Numbered from the stretch's first letter, positions 11,524 to 23,313 are shown. The stretch: 64,000 nt of DNA from Puccinia triticina (GCF_026914185.1 NC_070569.1:1736001-1800000); one strand, 5' to 3'. Notes: a model not told the origin generated them from the sequence alone. Translations and numbers: made by a program.

Positions 11524-11976
11524 TTAAATACCTGAAGATCTGGATTTAGCGGAAATCCTTTTGCTTTTCCTAGTAGTAGAAGACGATTTTTTCTTGTTTT
11601 CTTTTGCGCTTGGCTTCGCAGAGGAATTAGAGGTCCACTCGGCTATGTTAACAGGAGCTACGGTCTTTTTTCGACGAGTTTTCGGCGCTTTTGCGGTAGC
11701 AATAGGAGTCCACGCGGTGCTACTAATCAAATTTCCGTTACAAGGATTTGCTACTATTTTGTCGTTGTAGTTTTCTTCGTCTGCGCTATTCTGCGCCGTC
11801 AAGAATTTTTTTACGGTCAACTGCGGTAATTGTAGATGAGAAGCAGGAGAATCTTTTGAGCGCACTCCGTTTTTCTCTATCTCCTCTTGATTCGAAGATA
11901 TGGAGGGTTCTGGGGAGGATAAGTCCGACGAAGGGGTGAATAGCGGCACGGAGGAGTCGCAATTCTGCACTTTCAC
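11524..11976 (-). CDS. Small basic ORF upstream of gag, element B
   Basis: A 150-residue open frame lies between the primer site and the Gag ATGs and is separated from the latter by about 66 bp. It starts at a GTG-containing stretch (VKVQNC) with no clear ATG in B. Its C-terminal third is strongly basic and Ser-rich (PKTRRKKT, RKSKRISAKS), like a nuclear-localisation or nucleic-acid-binding segment. A has the same sequence with a frameshift near its oligo-T run (20270-20280). In C the frame is shorter and runs straight into Gag. It may be the first exon or N-terminus of Gag joined by splicing; the ORF ends at CAG|GTATTT, but no convincing acceptor is visible. Confidence 0.45.
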   Translation of the reverse strand: MKVQNCDSSVPLFTPSSDLSSPEPSISSNQEEIEKNGVRSKDSPASHLQLPQLTVKKFLTAQNSADEENYNDKIVANPCNGNLISSTAWTPIATAKAPKTRRKKTVAPVNIAEWTSNSSAKPSAKENKKKSSSTTRKSKRISAKSRSSGI

Positions 11977-12199
11977 GAGTACACAAGACGTAAAAAAATT
12001 TTTTCAAGGGTTCAGTTAGGAAATTTATCAATATAAAAGCAATTTTAGATAATTTTGGGAGAATTTCAGCGTTAGTAGGATATGTAGAAAAATTTTTAAG
12101 TGATTTTTTCGAATTTTAAGAGTTTTTTGTTTGATTTAGTCAGGATGATCAGTCCTTTGGCTTTATAGCAGTCTAGAATTATGAAAAGGTGAGTAATTT

Positions 12200-12216
12200 T
12201 CCCGATGAGGCCCCCA
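12200..12216 (-). other. Element B primer-binding site
   Basis: Two bases after the 5' LTR on the coding strand is TGGGGGCCTCATCGGGA, which begins with TGG as expected for pairing with a tRNA CCA end. The same 17-mer is at 33496-33512 in element C, and a one-base variant is at 20671-20687 in element A. I cannot name the tRNA. Confidence 0.6.
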
Positions 12217-12218
12217 AT

Positions 12219-13188
12219 TGTGAGCCTGAGTCTCTATAGTGACAGCAGGACACAAGAAATGGGGGGGCAATAGTTGGATTTCTTGGGATAAAGAAATTAC
12301 AACTATAAAAGAAAAAGAGAGAAAGAGAGAGAGAAACCAAGCAGGATAAGAAGGAAGAGAAGTACTAGGTTATTCTAGTGGGAATGCACGTCCACTGGCA
12401 ATGCTACTCTTCAGAAGAGTGCTGCTAATCTGTGCAAGAAGTGCTACAGCTTCCTCTCAGGAGGGTATCTGGATTAGATAAGTCTTAATCCAGCCACAGT
12501 TTTTTAGACTTCTCTCTGGACAGTCAAGGTTCTTAAAGGGAAACCTGAGGGACAGCCCTGAACCTAGATTTTGAGGCAAAGGCCTGATGATAAGAAGGGA
12601 CAGCCCTGTAATCAAGATGGAGGCAAAGGCCTATAGATTTGGAGGGACAGCCCTGTGATCAAGGAGGGAGCAAAGCAAGAAGAAAAAGCAGATCAAGCAA
12701 GACACAGAGTTGTACCTCTGAGATAATCAAGGTTCAGTGAAAGAGGTTACTTACTGTCAATATCCTAGGCGCCTGTGACGGTAGGTATACTGGGAGTAGA
12801 GTAGGCTCTTTGGTGGTGATCCTGGGGTTATCTGGGTGGTGGTTCTGGTGTGCTGAAGTCTGTAGATCCGCCTCAGGCAAGGGGGATCCTGACTACGAAA
12901 ATTTTCACAGTTTGCTTATGTAATTTACATATGTACATGTGGTTTGGCGCGCCTTGTAGCGCTGACACGTCACAACTGCGCAAGGGCGCCATAACTCAGT
13001 AACTCAGGGAAGGAGTATAGTTACAAGGAATTGATAAGTTGTAACTAGGGTTAAAATTGCATGAGGAAACAGAATATGAAGTCAAAACAAGGTTATCTCT
13101 TAAGATGAAAAAGATATAAAGTAATTTATATGTAACAAAGGTAGAACAGGCAGCTTTTAGGTCAGCTGTGATGACTCTAAGGCTGACA
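12219..13188 (-). repeat. Element B 5' LTR
   Basis: This is a 970-bp LTR that differs from the 3' LTR at one position I can see (T at 12954 where the 3' LTR has G). It is followed by target duplication ATACT at 13189-13193. The leader between it and the first ORF (12032-12218) holds the primer site and an AT-rich stretch. Confidence 0.9.
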
Positions 13189-13399
13189 ATACTCGAGTTC
13201 AGTCTCCATTTAAACAAGCCTCTTAAAAAATGAATCCCTCCTGGAATTTTTCCAAAGTTGCTTGGCAGTTTGAGCTAAGCCTCTGCTCAGCCACACCAGC
13301 CACCACACTAACTTTGTGCACAGTTAGTGTGGAGCTGCTCAGCTGGCACAGCAGTAGCACCTAAATACATACAGGCACCCTTTCAAGCGGGAGGCATCC

Positions 13400-15250
13400 C
13401 TCCCTGCCGCATACACCCACCCGCGTGGACCAGGAGGAATCCCTCCCGGTCAACAACATAACACGACCCGGAGGAATCCCTCCTGCCCCTGGTAAACAAG
13501 GCAAGACAACAGGCGACCGGGCGGAATCCCTCCCGGTCGACAGTTATATACAACTGTCTCGACTGGGAGGACTCCCTCCCGGTCGACATCATCACACAAC
13601 TGTCAACCGGGCGGACTCCCTCCCGGTCAACAGTTATATACAACTGTCGACCGGGCGGACTCCCTCCTGGTCGACATCACCACACAACTGTTGACCGGGC
13701 GGACTCCCTCCCGGTCGACAGTTATATACACTGTCTGGACTGGGGGACTCCCTCCCGGTCAACAACATCACACAACTGTCGCGACAGTTGTGTGGTGATG
13801 TCGACCGGGAGGGAGTCCGCCCGGTCGCCTGTTGTGTGATGATGTCGACCGGGAGGGATTCCTCCCAGTCCAGACAGTTGTACATAACTGTTGACCGGGA
13901 GGGAGTCCGCCCGGTCGACAGTTGTGTGGTGATGTCAACAGGGAGGGAGTCCGCCCGGTCAACAGTTGTGAGCCTGAGTCTCTATAGTGACAGCAGGACA
14001 CAAGAAATGGGGGGGCAATAGTTGGATTTCTTGGGATAAAGAAATTACAACTATAAAAGAAAAAGAGAGAAAGAGAGAGAGAAACCAAGCAGGATAAGAA
14101 GGAAGAGAAGTACTAGGTTATTCTAGTGGGAATGCACGTCCACTGGCAATGCTACTCTTCAGAAGAGTGCTGCTAATCTGTGCAAGAAGTGCTACAGCTT
14201 CCTCTCAGGAGGGTATCTGGATTAGATAAGTCTTAATCCAGCCACAGTTTTTTAGACTTCTCTCTGGACAGTCAAGGTTCTTAAAGGGAAACCTGAGGGA
14301 CAGCCCTGAACCTAGATTTTGAGGCAAAGGCCTGATGATAAGAAGGGACAGCCCTGTAATCAAGATGGAGGCAAAGGCCTATAGATTTGGAGGGACAGCC
14401 CTGTGATCAAGGAGGGAGCAAAGCAAGAAGAAAAGGCAGATCAAGCAAGACACAGAGTTGTACCTCTGAGATAATCAAGGTTCAGTGAAAGAGGTTACTT
14501 ACTGTCAATATCCTAGGCGCCTGTGACGGTAGGTATACTGGGAGTAGAGTAGGCTCTTTGGTGGTGATCCTGGGGTTATCTGGGTGGTGGTTCTGGTGTG
14601 CTGAAGTCTGTAGATCCGCCTCAGGCAAGGGGGATCCTGACTACGAAAATTTTCACAGTTTGCTTATGTAATTTACATATGTACATGTGGTTTGGCGCGC
14701 CTGGTAGCGCTGACACGTCACAACTGCGCAAGGGCGCCATAACTCAGTAACTCAGGGAAGGAGTATAGTTACAAGGAATTGATAAGTTGTAACTAGGGTT
14801 AAAATTGCATGAGGAAACAGAATATGAAGTCAAAACAAGGTTATCTCTTAAGATGAAAAAGATATAAAGTAATTTATATGTAACAAAGGTAGAACAGGCA
14901 GCTTTTAGGTCAGCTGTGATGACTCTAAGGCTGACAACAGTTGTGTGGTGATGTCGACCAGGAGGGAGTCCGCCCGGTCGACAGTTGTATATAACTGTTG
15001 ACCGGGAGGGAGTCCGCCCGGTTGACAGTTGTGTGATGATGTCGACCGGGAGGGAGTCCTCCCAGTCGAGACAGTTGTATATAACTGTCGACCGGGAGGG
15101 ATTCCGCCCGGTCGCCTGTTGTCTTGCCTTGTTTACCAGGGGCAGGAGGGATTCCTCCGGGTCGTGTTATGTTGTTGACCGGGAGGGATTCCTCCTGGTC
15201 CACGCGGGTGGGTGTATGCGGCAGGGAGGGATGCCTCCCGCTTGAAAGGG
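13400..15250. repeat. Inverted array of palindromic units inside the CACTA-like transposon
   Basis: Units such as GACCGGGCGGACTCCC followed by TCCCGGTC recur about every 40-50 bp, separated by CAACTGT/ACAGTTG spacers. The array inverts at a perfect palindrome at 13771-13792 (CACAACTGTCGCGACAG, centre 13781/13782). The left arm then repeats as its complement to about 15340, including the non-array flank with CACACCAGCCACC. The solo LTR at 13967-14936 interrupts the right arm. Subterminal repeats bound by transposase are known in CACTA elements, but palindromic units in kilobase-scale arms are extreme. A transcript would fold into a very long hairpin. Confidence 0.8.
13967..14936. mobile_element. 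Solo LTR of the A/B gypsy family
   Basis: This is a complete 970-bp LTR with target duplication ACAGT at 13962-13966 and 14937-14941 and no internal region. It is a product of LTR-LTR recombination after insertion into the hairpin array. It differs slightly from B's LTRs (for example AAAAGGCAG instead of AAAAAGCAG near 14430), so it came from a separate insertion. Confidence 0.9.
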
Positions 15251-17691
15251 TGCCTGTATGTATTTAGGTGCTACTGCTGTGCCAGCTGAGCAGCTCCACA
15301 CTACTGTGCACAAAGTTAGTGTGGTGGCTGGTGTGGCTAAGCAGAGTCTGAACATACTGCTTAGGCTGAGCTAACCCATAAAAATACATGGATTCAACCA
15401 GGAATAAAGCTGGACAAACTCAGATATGTGGCATTGTATCGGCCTGGATCTGGCATGTCAACTGACACCAGTTTCTAGAGTTTTTTTCACAGTGTAATGT
15501 CCATCATTCTCTGGAAATGAAAGGGGGCATTCTTGATCCCAAAGGGCATTCTCAGGTATTCATAGATTCCTTTGTGCATAATAATCCTGAGTAGATGTCT
15601 AGAATCTTCTGCAATGACATTCTGGTGAAAACCTTTGAGTACATCCATACTAGTCAGATACTTAGCTTTGGCCAGGTTGTTCAGAGTCTCACTGATCTTG
15701 GGAATGGGATACCTGTCTGATGCAGTGTAGGAATTCAAAGCTCTGAAGTCTCCTACCATTCTGGACTTTCCATTATGCCAGGCAATGATTACAGGAGTCG
15801 TGATCTCAACTACTTCATTATGACCAACTTTCCTTAGAACATTCAGTTTTACTAGCTCTTCAATGTGTTGCTCAAGAGCTTCTCTGCTTTTGGGGCTGGC
15901 AGGATAAGGAGGTCTTCTGAGGAGAGGAGGATAGGGTCTCTCAGTTGTCAACTTGATATGAACTTCATGACCCTTAATGGCACCAAGGGGCTGGTTGGTG
16001 TTAGAGAAGGCAAGTTTGTTATTGTAGAGGACTTCAAACAGCTTCTCCTTTTGCTCAATGGTTAACTTATCACTGAACTTGGCTTCACAGAGTTCTTCTA
16101 CAATAAATTGCTGCAGTTGAGGATGGGACTTCTTTACGGCAGAGATTTCATTGGAAGGATTCATTTTCTCCAGATGATGAGACTTAAAACTGAATTTCTT
16201 CCTCTTGTTCTCATTTCCAATGGTAAAGAATCTCTCTTTGCTGTTTGTGATATCAAAGCCATAAAGAGACATATAATCATTTCCAAGGATAAGGTAGTTT
16301 ATTCTTGCATTTCTCATAACTACAAATTCTGCTAGAATTCTAATGGAACCTTTAGTGTGAGGAAAGATCAAGGCCATTTCTATTATGCCCATTGGCTGTA
16401 ATTGGTCACTACAGCTGTGAAATTTAGCATGGTTGATTGGCATGAGCTTGTTTTCCCATTCTGGTATTATAGAATCTAGCAATCTGTTGCTGATGATTGA
16501 GCAAGAAGCTCCACTATCAAGAAGACATGAGTGTTCTCTGGATTCAATGAGGACAGTAGTGAGATTTGCTTTTCCAGTGAGATGAGCTTTTCCTCTATCA
16601 GGTTTACCTTTCATCAGTCTAGCATCCTCTATGTGGGAAGATTGGCAGGATTTGTCCCAGGTCTGAGGTTGATGAGTTTCAGCTTGAATTTCAGCAATGG
16701 AGAAGTCTTGATTTATCTCACACTCTACAGCATGTGCTCCAAAGTCAAAATCAACTAAGGGATCATAATTGGCACCATTTCCATTGTCCATGGCAAGGAT
16801 CATGTGATTGGTTCTATGATTCTCTTCTTCTTCATCCAGTTCTGATTCAGACTTATGTGGTTCACCTTGGTCTTCTCCATTGTCACTTTTGGGATCATCC
16901 TCATCATCCATTCCTACATTGTTAATTCTGATCTTCCTCTTAGGGCATTCCCTGGAGAAGTGGCCAGTTTGTTTGCAGAAATGACATAGTTTTTCTTTCT
17001 CAGGGGCAGAGACAGGATTCCTTTTGGTAGAGGAGTCAGTTGGCTTATCAGTTTTCTCAGGGGCAGGATTATTTCTCCATTGGGATCTGTTAGGAGTGTT
17101 GTAATTGTTTGTCACAGGCTTGTTCCTTTTCATGACTCTGTCTATGACTTCTTCAGCAATTATAACCATATCCTAAAAACTCATTTCAGTAGCATCTCTT
17201 TTGTACCTGCTTTTAATAGCATGCTCAAGGTTTGGAGGGCATTGCTTTAAGATTTTCTCATAACTAAGATACTGGCTGAGTTCAGGTTGATAAGCTTTCA
17301 GTCTTTCTCTCTGATTACCAAACCATTTATGGATTTTCCTCCCATCATAGGCGAAGTGATCATTCTCAAACTCTTGTTGCATTTTCCATTTCCAGTTCTC
17401 TGTGCCAAACTTTTTTCTGATGGCATTCTTCCACCAAGCCCAAGATTTGTTTCCATACTGGTCTCTGATGCCTAGGTACCAATTCCTTGCAGTGTCAGTC
17501 AACAAGATTGTTAATCTACTGATTATCATGTTATCCGTCATCAAGTAGTCTCTGACCAGGATATCAGTGTTTTTAATCCAAAGTTCATGATTGTAAGGCA
17601 ATTCTCCAGAGAATTTCTCCCAGTCTCTATTCTTAGGGATACCTTTCCACAATTCCTTTCTCATTTCAAAGTCTACTGCTCCATGATCAAT

Positions 17692-17872
17692 TATGGTGTT
17701 CAAAGTTGGTTTGCATATTTTTATGCTTGCATAAATCATAAAATCATAAAAATATTTTGGTGAGGAAATTTTGTATTACATAATCAGACAGTCATATCCC
17801 CTGCAAAAAAGATTTTATGATTTTATGATTTATGCATGCATAAAATTATGCAAACCAACTTTGAACACCATA
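17692..17872. mobile_element. 181-bp MITE in element A gag
   Basis: Terminal inverted repeats of about 60 bp begin TATGGTGTTCAAAGTTGG and carry a run of ATCATAAA repeats. AAT lies on both sides (17689-17691 and 17873-17875). Element B has the uninterrupted sequence at 9385-9400, which gives the exact empty site. It is non-coding. The superfamily is uncertain: a 3-bp duplication fits Harbinger- or CACTA-like transposases. Confidence 0.85.
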
Positions 17873-18717
17873 AATGTAGGGGAATTCCTCTTGGGCATTT
17901 GCATCAGGAGTATTGCTTGCAGGTTTGGGAAAGTTATCTCTTGGTGGTCTCTGGGGTTCAGGAGTAGGAACAGGAGGAGGGGCTCTGTGTTCCTGTTGTT
18001 ACTCATGGTGGACATTCTGAAAGGGATTATTGTATAAGAGATGAGGGGGTTGGTCTCTGTCATCTGGTATTATCACGGAATCCAGCTTTGAGCTCACAGA
18101 GTTTACTACAGAAGATATGTCACTGAATCTTCTCTTAGATTGTTCAAATCTGTTGTGCTCATTGGCATGAAGGTCATTGATCTTATTACCAATGGAAGAA
18201 AGATTTTTGCTCACTTGCTCTTCAAAATCTTTCATATTTTGACCAATTGTATCCATGTTAGAATGACATTGGGATTCATTTACCAGAATTAGATCTTGAA
18301 CTGTCTCAAACTTCTCATCTATGTGCTTCTTCAGTTGTTCCAACACATTATCATTTACTGTGGATTTCTCTCTGGCACTTTCACCTATGTTGTTCAGGAT
18401 TTGGTCAAGCAAAAAGGGAATGAATTCATTTTTAAACAGATCAAGAATGGAATGATTCAGGACATCTTTAAAGTTGCTGACACAAGATTCAAGAAGTGTA
18501 CCAGGAATGGTTTCAACAGTACCAGATAGTTCAGAGAGAAATTTAGAGAACAAGACTTGTAATTTTTCTTCTAGAAACAAAGGACCATTTCTAGACATTT
18601 CAGAGTTAAGATTATTGAGGAAAAATTCTCTATTTGAAGGATCAGAGAGATTGTCAATATCTAAACTAAGGCCTAGTGGGGAATCACTACTTAAGGAACT
18701 TTTAGGCAAAGATTCAT

Positions 18718-19920
18718 CTAATAAGGGCCTCTCCCTCTGGCTCTCCCGCATCCATAGCCTCTCCTCACTCCTCGTGTGGCTCTCATTAGGTATTCTCCTA
18801 TTTCCAGAACTCTCTGAGTGTTGTCATGAGGGCGTCTCCAGTTCCTCCCTGATCCTCTCCAGTTGTTTTGAGGATGAGGGGGGTTGTGGCCTGCGAATTC
18901 TTGCGGCATCTGAGGATAAAGGTGTGGATTGTAGCCGCCAGTTTGATGATGCGGGCTGGGGCGGAATAACTGAACCACCTCTCGCGGTATAGAAGCTGGT
19001 GGCGGCCTCACTTGGAGCGTCTGCGGCGATGGCGGTGGCAAAGGAGTTCCTTGGTAATGCTGGCTCTCTAGGCGCGGCTGAGGTTGCGGCTGTGGCTGAA
19101 ACTGAGGCTGATTGGAGGGGATAGGACCCTGGAACTCCTGCGCTATAGCCCGTAGTTGAGAACCCGTGGGTTCCGGTGTTGGCGTCGCTAGAATAGGTTG
19201 TTGACTGGCGTGCAGCACTATGGCTAGCTGCGAATGAGGCCGGGTTATTTGCGCCGTGAAGTTCTGCGGTCCTGGGCCGTTGTTCTGATTCATTAGGGAG
19301 GCTTCCAGATTGTGTAGTTCGTCTCTGGGTATCCATTCTTGACAGAGACGGATACCGTCTGTTCTCCCAACTAGTTCTATTATCATTTCCTGCGTCATAG
19401 AAGCTTGGGAGAGGAGGCGCCTCATGGTTAACGTGTTCTGCGCCTCCCTGGTATGGACAAAGAGGTCAAATTGCTTGTCGAACATGCTGATGAGGCTGGA
19501 TAGTTCCTCCTCTTCCGGGATAAGGTCCATAGGTCCGGAGGACGCTTCTCGTCGAGGGCTCTGAGTGTACAGAAGGAGGGCTAGATTGGGCGGCGCCGTG
19601 GGTCTCATGCCCTCTGGGTTGATAGGCTGGGAGGGCTGTTGACTCGTCGGAGGAAGGTTCACCGTTAGATCTATCTGCTCTCTGTCGATAGGCCGTGGGA
19701 CCGGCGTGGATCTGCTCGACGCTAGGGCTATAGATGTCTCCCTGGGCTGGTATAGAGCCGGAGGGATCCCGGTATGTGGGGGGAGCGGCTCCTCTTCCGG
19801 TAGCTTGAGGAAGTCCTCCTGTAGTTCCAGCAAGGCTGCTTCTAGCCCTTCGAAGCCGTTCTTCGGCGGCTGGGCTAAGGCGGTAGCGGTGGCGCAGCTC
19901 TTCTGAGAGGTCTCTGCCAT
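18718..19920 (-). CDS. Overlapping ORF in gag leader (MAET frame), element A
   Basis: A 400-residue frame is homologous to 10234-11439 in element B (about 91% identical by hand count). It begins 19 nt inside the Gag-frame ATG and ends in an Arg/Gly tail (GYGCGRARGRG). It is uninterrupted although the Gag frame in the same DNA has at least two stops. Its last 34 nt overlap an ATG (18751) that opens the structured Gag frame, so reinitiation or frameshifting into Gag is conceivable. The helix-like block SSLISMFDKQFDLF is retained. Confidence 0.55.
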   Translation of the reverse strand: MAETSQKSCATATALAQPPKNGFEGLEAALLELQEDFLKLPEEEPLPPHTGIPPALYQPRETSIALASSRSTPVPRPIDREQIDLTVNLPPTSQQPSQPINPEGMRPTAPPNLALLLYTQSPRREASSGPMDLIPEEEELSSLISMFDKQFDLFVHTREAQNTLTMRRLLSQASMTQEMIIELVGRTDGIRLCQEWIPRDELHNLEASLMNQNNGPGPQNFTAQITRPHSQLAIVLHASQQPILATPTPEPTGSQLRAIAQEFQGPIPSNQPQFQPQPQPQPRLESQHYQGTPLPPPSPQTLQVRPPPASIPREVVQLFRPSPHHQTGGYNPHLYPQMPQEFAGHNPPHPQNNWRGSGRNWRRPHDNTQRVLEIGEYLMRATRGVRRGYGCGRARGRGPY

Positions 19921-20689
19921 TTCTAAGGTGGGGAGGCATGGTTATTACAGTTATGGATGGAGGAAATAAATGGGAAAAGGGATTAAGGAGGGTTATATAT
20001 CTGCTGGGTTAGACTTAGCAGATATTCTTTTGCTTTTTCTCGTAGTAGAAGAAGCTTTTTTCTTGGTTTCCTTTGCGCTTGACTTTGCTGAGGAATTAGA
20101 GTTCCACTCGGCTATATTGACGGGAGCAACAGTCTTCTTTCGACGTGTTTTTGGCGCTTTTGCGGTAGCTATAGGGGTCCACGATGTGCTACTGATAAAA
20201 TTGCCGTTGCGCGGGTTTGTTACTATTCTGTTGTCGTAGTTTTCTTCTTCTGCGCTAGTCTGCGCCGTTACAAATTTTTTTTACGGTCAACTTTGGTAGT
20301 TGTAGATAAGAAGGAGGAGAATCTTTTGAGCTTACTCTGTTTTTCTCTATCTCTTCTTGATCCGAAGATATGGAGGGTTCTGGAGAGGATAAGTCCGACG
20401 AAGGGATAAATAGCGGCGCGGAGGAGTCGCAATTCTGCACTTTCACAAGTACACAAGACGTAATTTTTTTTTTCAAGGGTTCAGTTAGGAAATTCATCAA
20501 TATAAGAGCAATTTGGGATAATTTTAGAAGATTTTTAGCGTTAGTAGGATATGTAGAAAAAAAATTTAAGTGATTTTTTCGAATTTTTAAGAGTTTTTTG
20601 TTTGATTTAATCAGGATGATCAATCCTTTGGCTTTGAAGCAGTCTAGAATTATGAAAAGGTGAGTAATTTTCCCAATGAGGCCCCCAAT

Positions 20690-21658
20690 TGTGAGCCTGA
20701 GTCTCTATAGTGACAGCAGGACACAAGAAATGGGGGGAGCAATAGTTGGATTTCTTTGGATAAAGAAAATACAACTATAAGAGAAAGAGAGAAAGAGAGA
20801 AAGAAACAGAGCAGGATCAGGATAAAGAGAAGTACTAGTTTATTCTAGTGGGAATGCACGTCCACTGGCAATGCTACTCTTCAGAAGAGTGCTGCTAATC
20901 TGTGCTAGAAAGAGCTACAGCTTCCTCTCAGGAGGGTATCTGGATTAGATAAGTTTAATCCAGCCACAATTTTTTAGCTTCCTTCTGGATAGTCAAGGTT
21001 CTTAAAGGGAAACCTGAGGGACAGCCCTGTAACCTAGATTTGAGGCAAAGGCCAAATGATAAGAAGGGACAGCCCTGTGATCAAGATTTGTGGCAAAGGC
21101 CAGTAGATTTGGAGGGACAGCCCTGTGATCAAGAAGAAGACAAAACCAGCAGAAAGAGCAGATCAAGCAAGACACAGAGTTGTACCTCTGAGATAAACAA
21201 GGTTCAGTGAAAGAGGTTACTTACTGTCAATATCCTAGGCGCCTGTGACGGTAGGTATACTGGGAGTGTTGTAAACTCTTTGGTGGTGATCCTGGGGTTA
21301 TCTGGGTGGTGGTTCTGGTGTGCTGAAGTCTGTAGATCCGCCTCAGGCAAGGGGGATCCTGACTACGAAAATTTTCACAGTTTGCTTATGTAATTTACAT
21401 ATGTACAAGTGGTTTGGCGCGCCTGGTAGCGCTGACACGTCACAACTGCGCAAGCGCGCCACAACTCAATATCTCAGGGAAGGAGTATAGTTACAAGGAA
21501 TTGATAAGTTGTAACTAGGGTTAAAATTGCATGAGGAAACAGAATATGAAGTCAAAACAAGGTTATCTCTTAAGATGAAAAAGATATAAAGTAATTTATA
21601 TGTAACAAAGGTAGAACAGGCAGCTTTTAGGTCAGCTGTGATGACTCTAAGGCTGACA
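20690..21658 (-). repeat. Element A 5' LTR
   Basis: This 969-bp LTR has the same ends as B's but many substitutions and small indels (for example GGGAGCAATAG, AGAAAGAGC), so A is older. The A primer site is at 20671-20687. The bases after it are TGTGC; the matching left flank is outside the window. The stretch 19940-20689 holds the leader and a frameshifted copy of the small basic ORF (about 19990-20455). Confidence 0.85.
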
Positions 21659-23313
21659 TGTGCCCAGACGCGCTTGATGTACTATACTATTTTGGGTCAT
21701 GGGTCAAACCAACCTATTAGGTGCCAAAAACCCCCAAATTGACTGTTGGGTTGCAGGCTGACATGATTAGGAAATAGGCTGCCCGAACCCAACCCAATGA
21801 TTTTACAAGTTGGGTTTTGGTCATGTCATTTTCTTTAAGAACATGCCCAAACCCAACAGTTCTTGGGTTGGTTTTGGGTCAGCCCAACCCATTTACACCC
21901 TTACTTGGTGCATCATTTAGAGTCTGGGTTTTCCAAGAAACAGGGGGCGGGTACCCGCCAAGCAGATGTGGGAATTGAGCGCGCCATATTTGAACTGTTG
22001 GTTTAAATCATGAAAAACTGCAGTAAAGTGCTGTGAGTGTGCAGGGTGGGTCCAAGCCAGGTACCCACCCTGGGTCCACAGACAGATTCTTCAATCTCAG
22101 TTCTGCCAACCAGTTCCCCCAATTACTCCTCACCACCATCTGGCATGGTTTGTCATGGAAGCCAATCACAAGAAGCAGCACAAACAGTCACCATCCTCTG
22201 CGTCCTGATCTGACCACATGTCTCCAGCTAAATTGAAAATTATCATAAAGGCAAGAATCAGATTGTTGTTGATCTTGTCAAAAGCTCTTATCAAGAACAG
22301 GAAGCCACCAACTGTGGTAGAAGGCGAGTGCCGGGCTGCAAGGACAACTGGTAGGGTGTGTTTGTTGCTTGAGGGTGTAGGGGAAGCGGGAGCGGAGGCA
22401 GGTATGTGAGATGCGCCCAGCTGGAGGTCTTTGACAATAAGCAAGCCCCCATGGTGGCTGCGCCTGTTAGCTTGTGTGGAGCCATGCACAGTGTCATTGG
22501 AGAAGCTGAGGATGAGTTGAGGATCATGATGTGTTGATGGGCACAGGGGTTGCAGGACTGAGGTTCAAGGACTGAGTCTTGTGACATGGGGAGCTGCTGA
22601 CACACAGAGACAATGAGGGTTGTATTCAGTAAGGAGAGAGCTCCAGGATCAGAGGTCAGACAGACTAAATACAACACCAAAGCATAACTATAATAGAAGC
22701 ATAATGTACTAGGTATCAGCATATCAAAATGATGGAGCTCTCAAGCTGGTCTGTCTCCGCGCCGCAGTGGTGTCTAAGGATATCAATTCCACCACCAAAT
22801 TATGTAGCTTGAATGCAGGAGTGTAAAGTTTGGTTATAATCCAAAATAATCTGATAAGATGAATGATAATCCTGGAATTAAATGACAAGCTCGGACGATG
22901 ACAACACGGACTCCCTAACAGCAACACACCTGCAATTTTGCAGTTGTAATTTGTTTGAATTTTAATAGTGAAGGAAGCGCGGCGAGGATTTGATTAGTCT
23001 CTCTTCACGAATGTTTTGATATAATGCGCGTGTATATTTTCATTGTTGAACAATAAGAAGTAATAAACAAAAGAAAAGCATAAAGATAGCGGACCTGATA
23101 AGATGAATGATAATCCTGGAATTAAATGACAAGCTCTGACAACAACAACACGGACTCCCTAACAGCAACACACCTAGACATAAACAAAAGATTATGAAGA
23201 ACAGTGGAGAAAAACATTTAGATGATTGGATATGAAAAAATGTTGATTGATTCATATGTGTATCATACCTGTGATTTTGCTGTTGTAATTTGTTTAAATT
23301 TTAATAGTGAAGG
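21659..23313. other. Intergenic flank between nests A/B and D
   Basis: No gene is supported. Bases 21690-21905 are rich in AACCCAACC/GGGTTGGG and partly self-complementary, like a short repetitive element ending in CATTTACACCC. Bases 22854-22990 and 23094-23317 are two diverged copies of one segment (both contain GATGAATGATAATCCTGG and ATTTTAATAGTGAAGGA). The second copy is the insertion target of element D. The open frames at 22166-22722 look random. Confidence 0.6.

Larger units (their letters stand above)
3672..13188 (-). mobile_element. Ty3/gypsy chromovirus-type element B, nearly intact
   Basis: This is a full-length LTR retrotransposon of 9517 bp with 970-bp LTRs at 3672-4641 (3') and 12219-13188 (5'). 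It has a 5-bp target duplication ATACT at 3667-3671 and 13189-13193. I see one difference between its LTRs (12954), so the insertion is very recent. It sits near the left end of a CACTA-like transposon. Coding runs on the minus strand: leader, small basic ORF, Gag with an overlapping frame, then PR-RT-RH-IN-chromodomain in one frame. The only obvious lesion is a TAG at 9827-9829. Confidence 0.92.
3622..15494. mobile_element. CACTA-like non-autonomous DNA transposon with hairpin arrays (split by B and a solo LTR)
   Basis: The left end CACTATGAAAAAATCTGG (3622) and the right end, read as its complement CACTGTGAAAAAAACTCTAG (15494), start TIRs of about 42 bp. A 3-bp target duplication TAA lies at 3619-3621 and 15495-15497. 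Removing the element restores the RT sequence of A. CAC-type ends with a 3-bp duplication fit the CACTA/EnSpm superfamily. Without the inserted B element and solo LTR the transposon is about 1.4 kb. Its interior (13400-13966 and 14942-15240) is an inverted array of short palindromic units, and no transposase is visible. The left end is also present at 49-98 through the tandem duplication. Confidence 0.75.
15498..19939 (-). pseudogene. Element A gag-pol, decayed (Gag, protease, N-terminal RT)
   Basis: This is the same polyprotein as element B at roughly 90% protein identity, read from 19939 down to the CACTA-like insertion. Visible parts: the Gag N-terminus, capsid region, CCHC knuckle [14 protein letters not shown] (near 16940-16985), protease LLDSGAS, and RT up to HFQRMMDI, where the transposon interrupts it. 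Lesions: stops in the N-terminal Gag frame (about 19466 and 18824), a CCA-to-TAA double change at 17999-18001, a 181-bp MITE at 17692-17872, and TAG at 17170-17172 (GAG in B). The rest of RT appears at 1-48 and 3452-3618 across the transposon. The integrase end lies left of the window. Confidence 0.85.

Noticed and set aside
13400..13966. CRISPR-like array
   Set aside because: The repeats are palindromic transposon subterminal units in inverted arms within a eukaryotic element; the spacers are repeats of one another and no cas genes exist.
13383..15245. Gly/Pro/Arg-rich frames in the hairpin array
   Set aside because: They are translations of the palindromic repeat on both strands and would encode only repeats.
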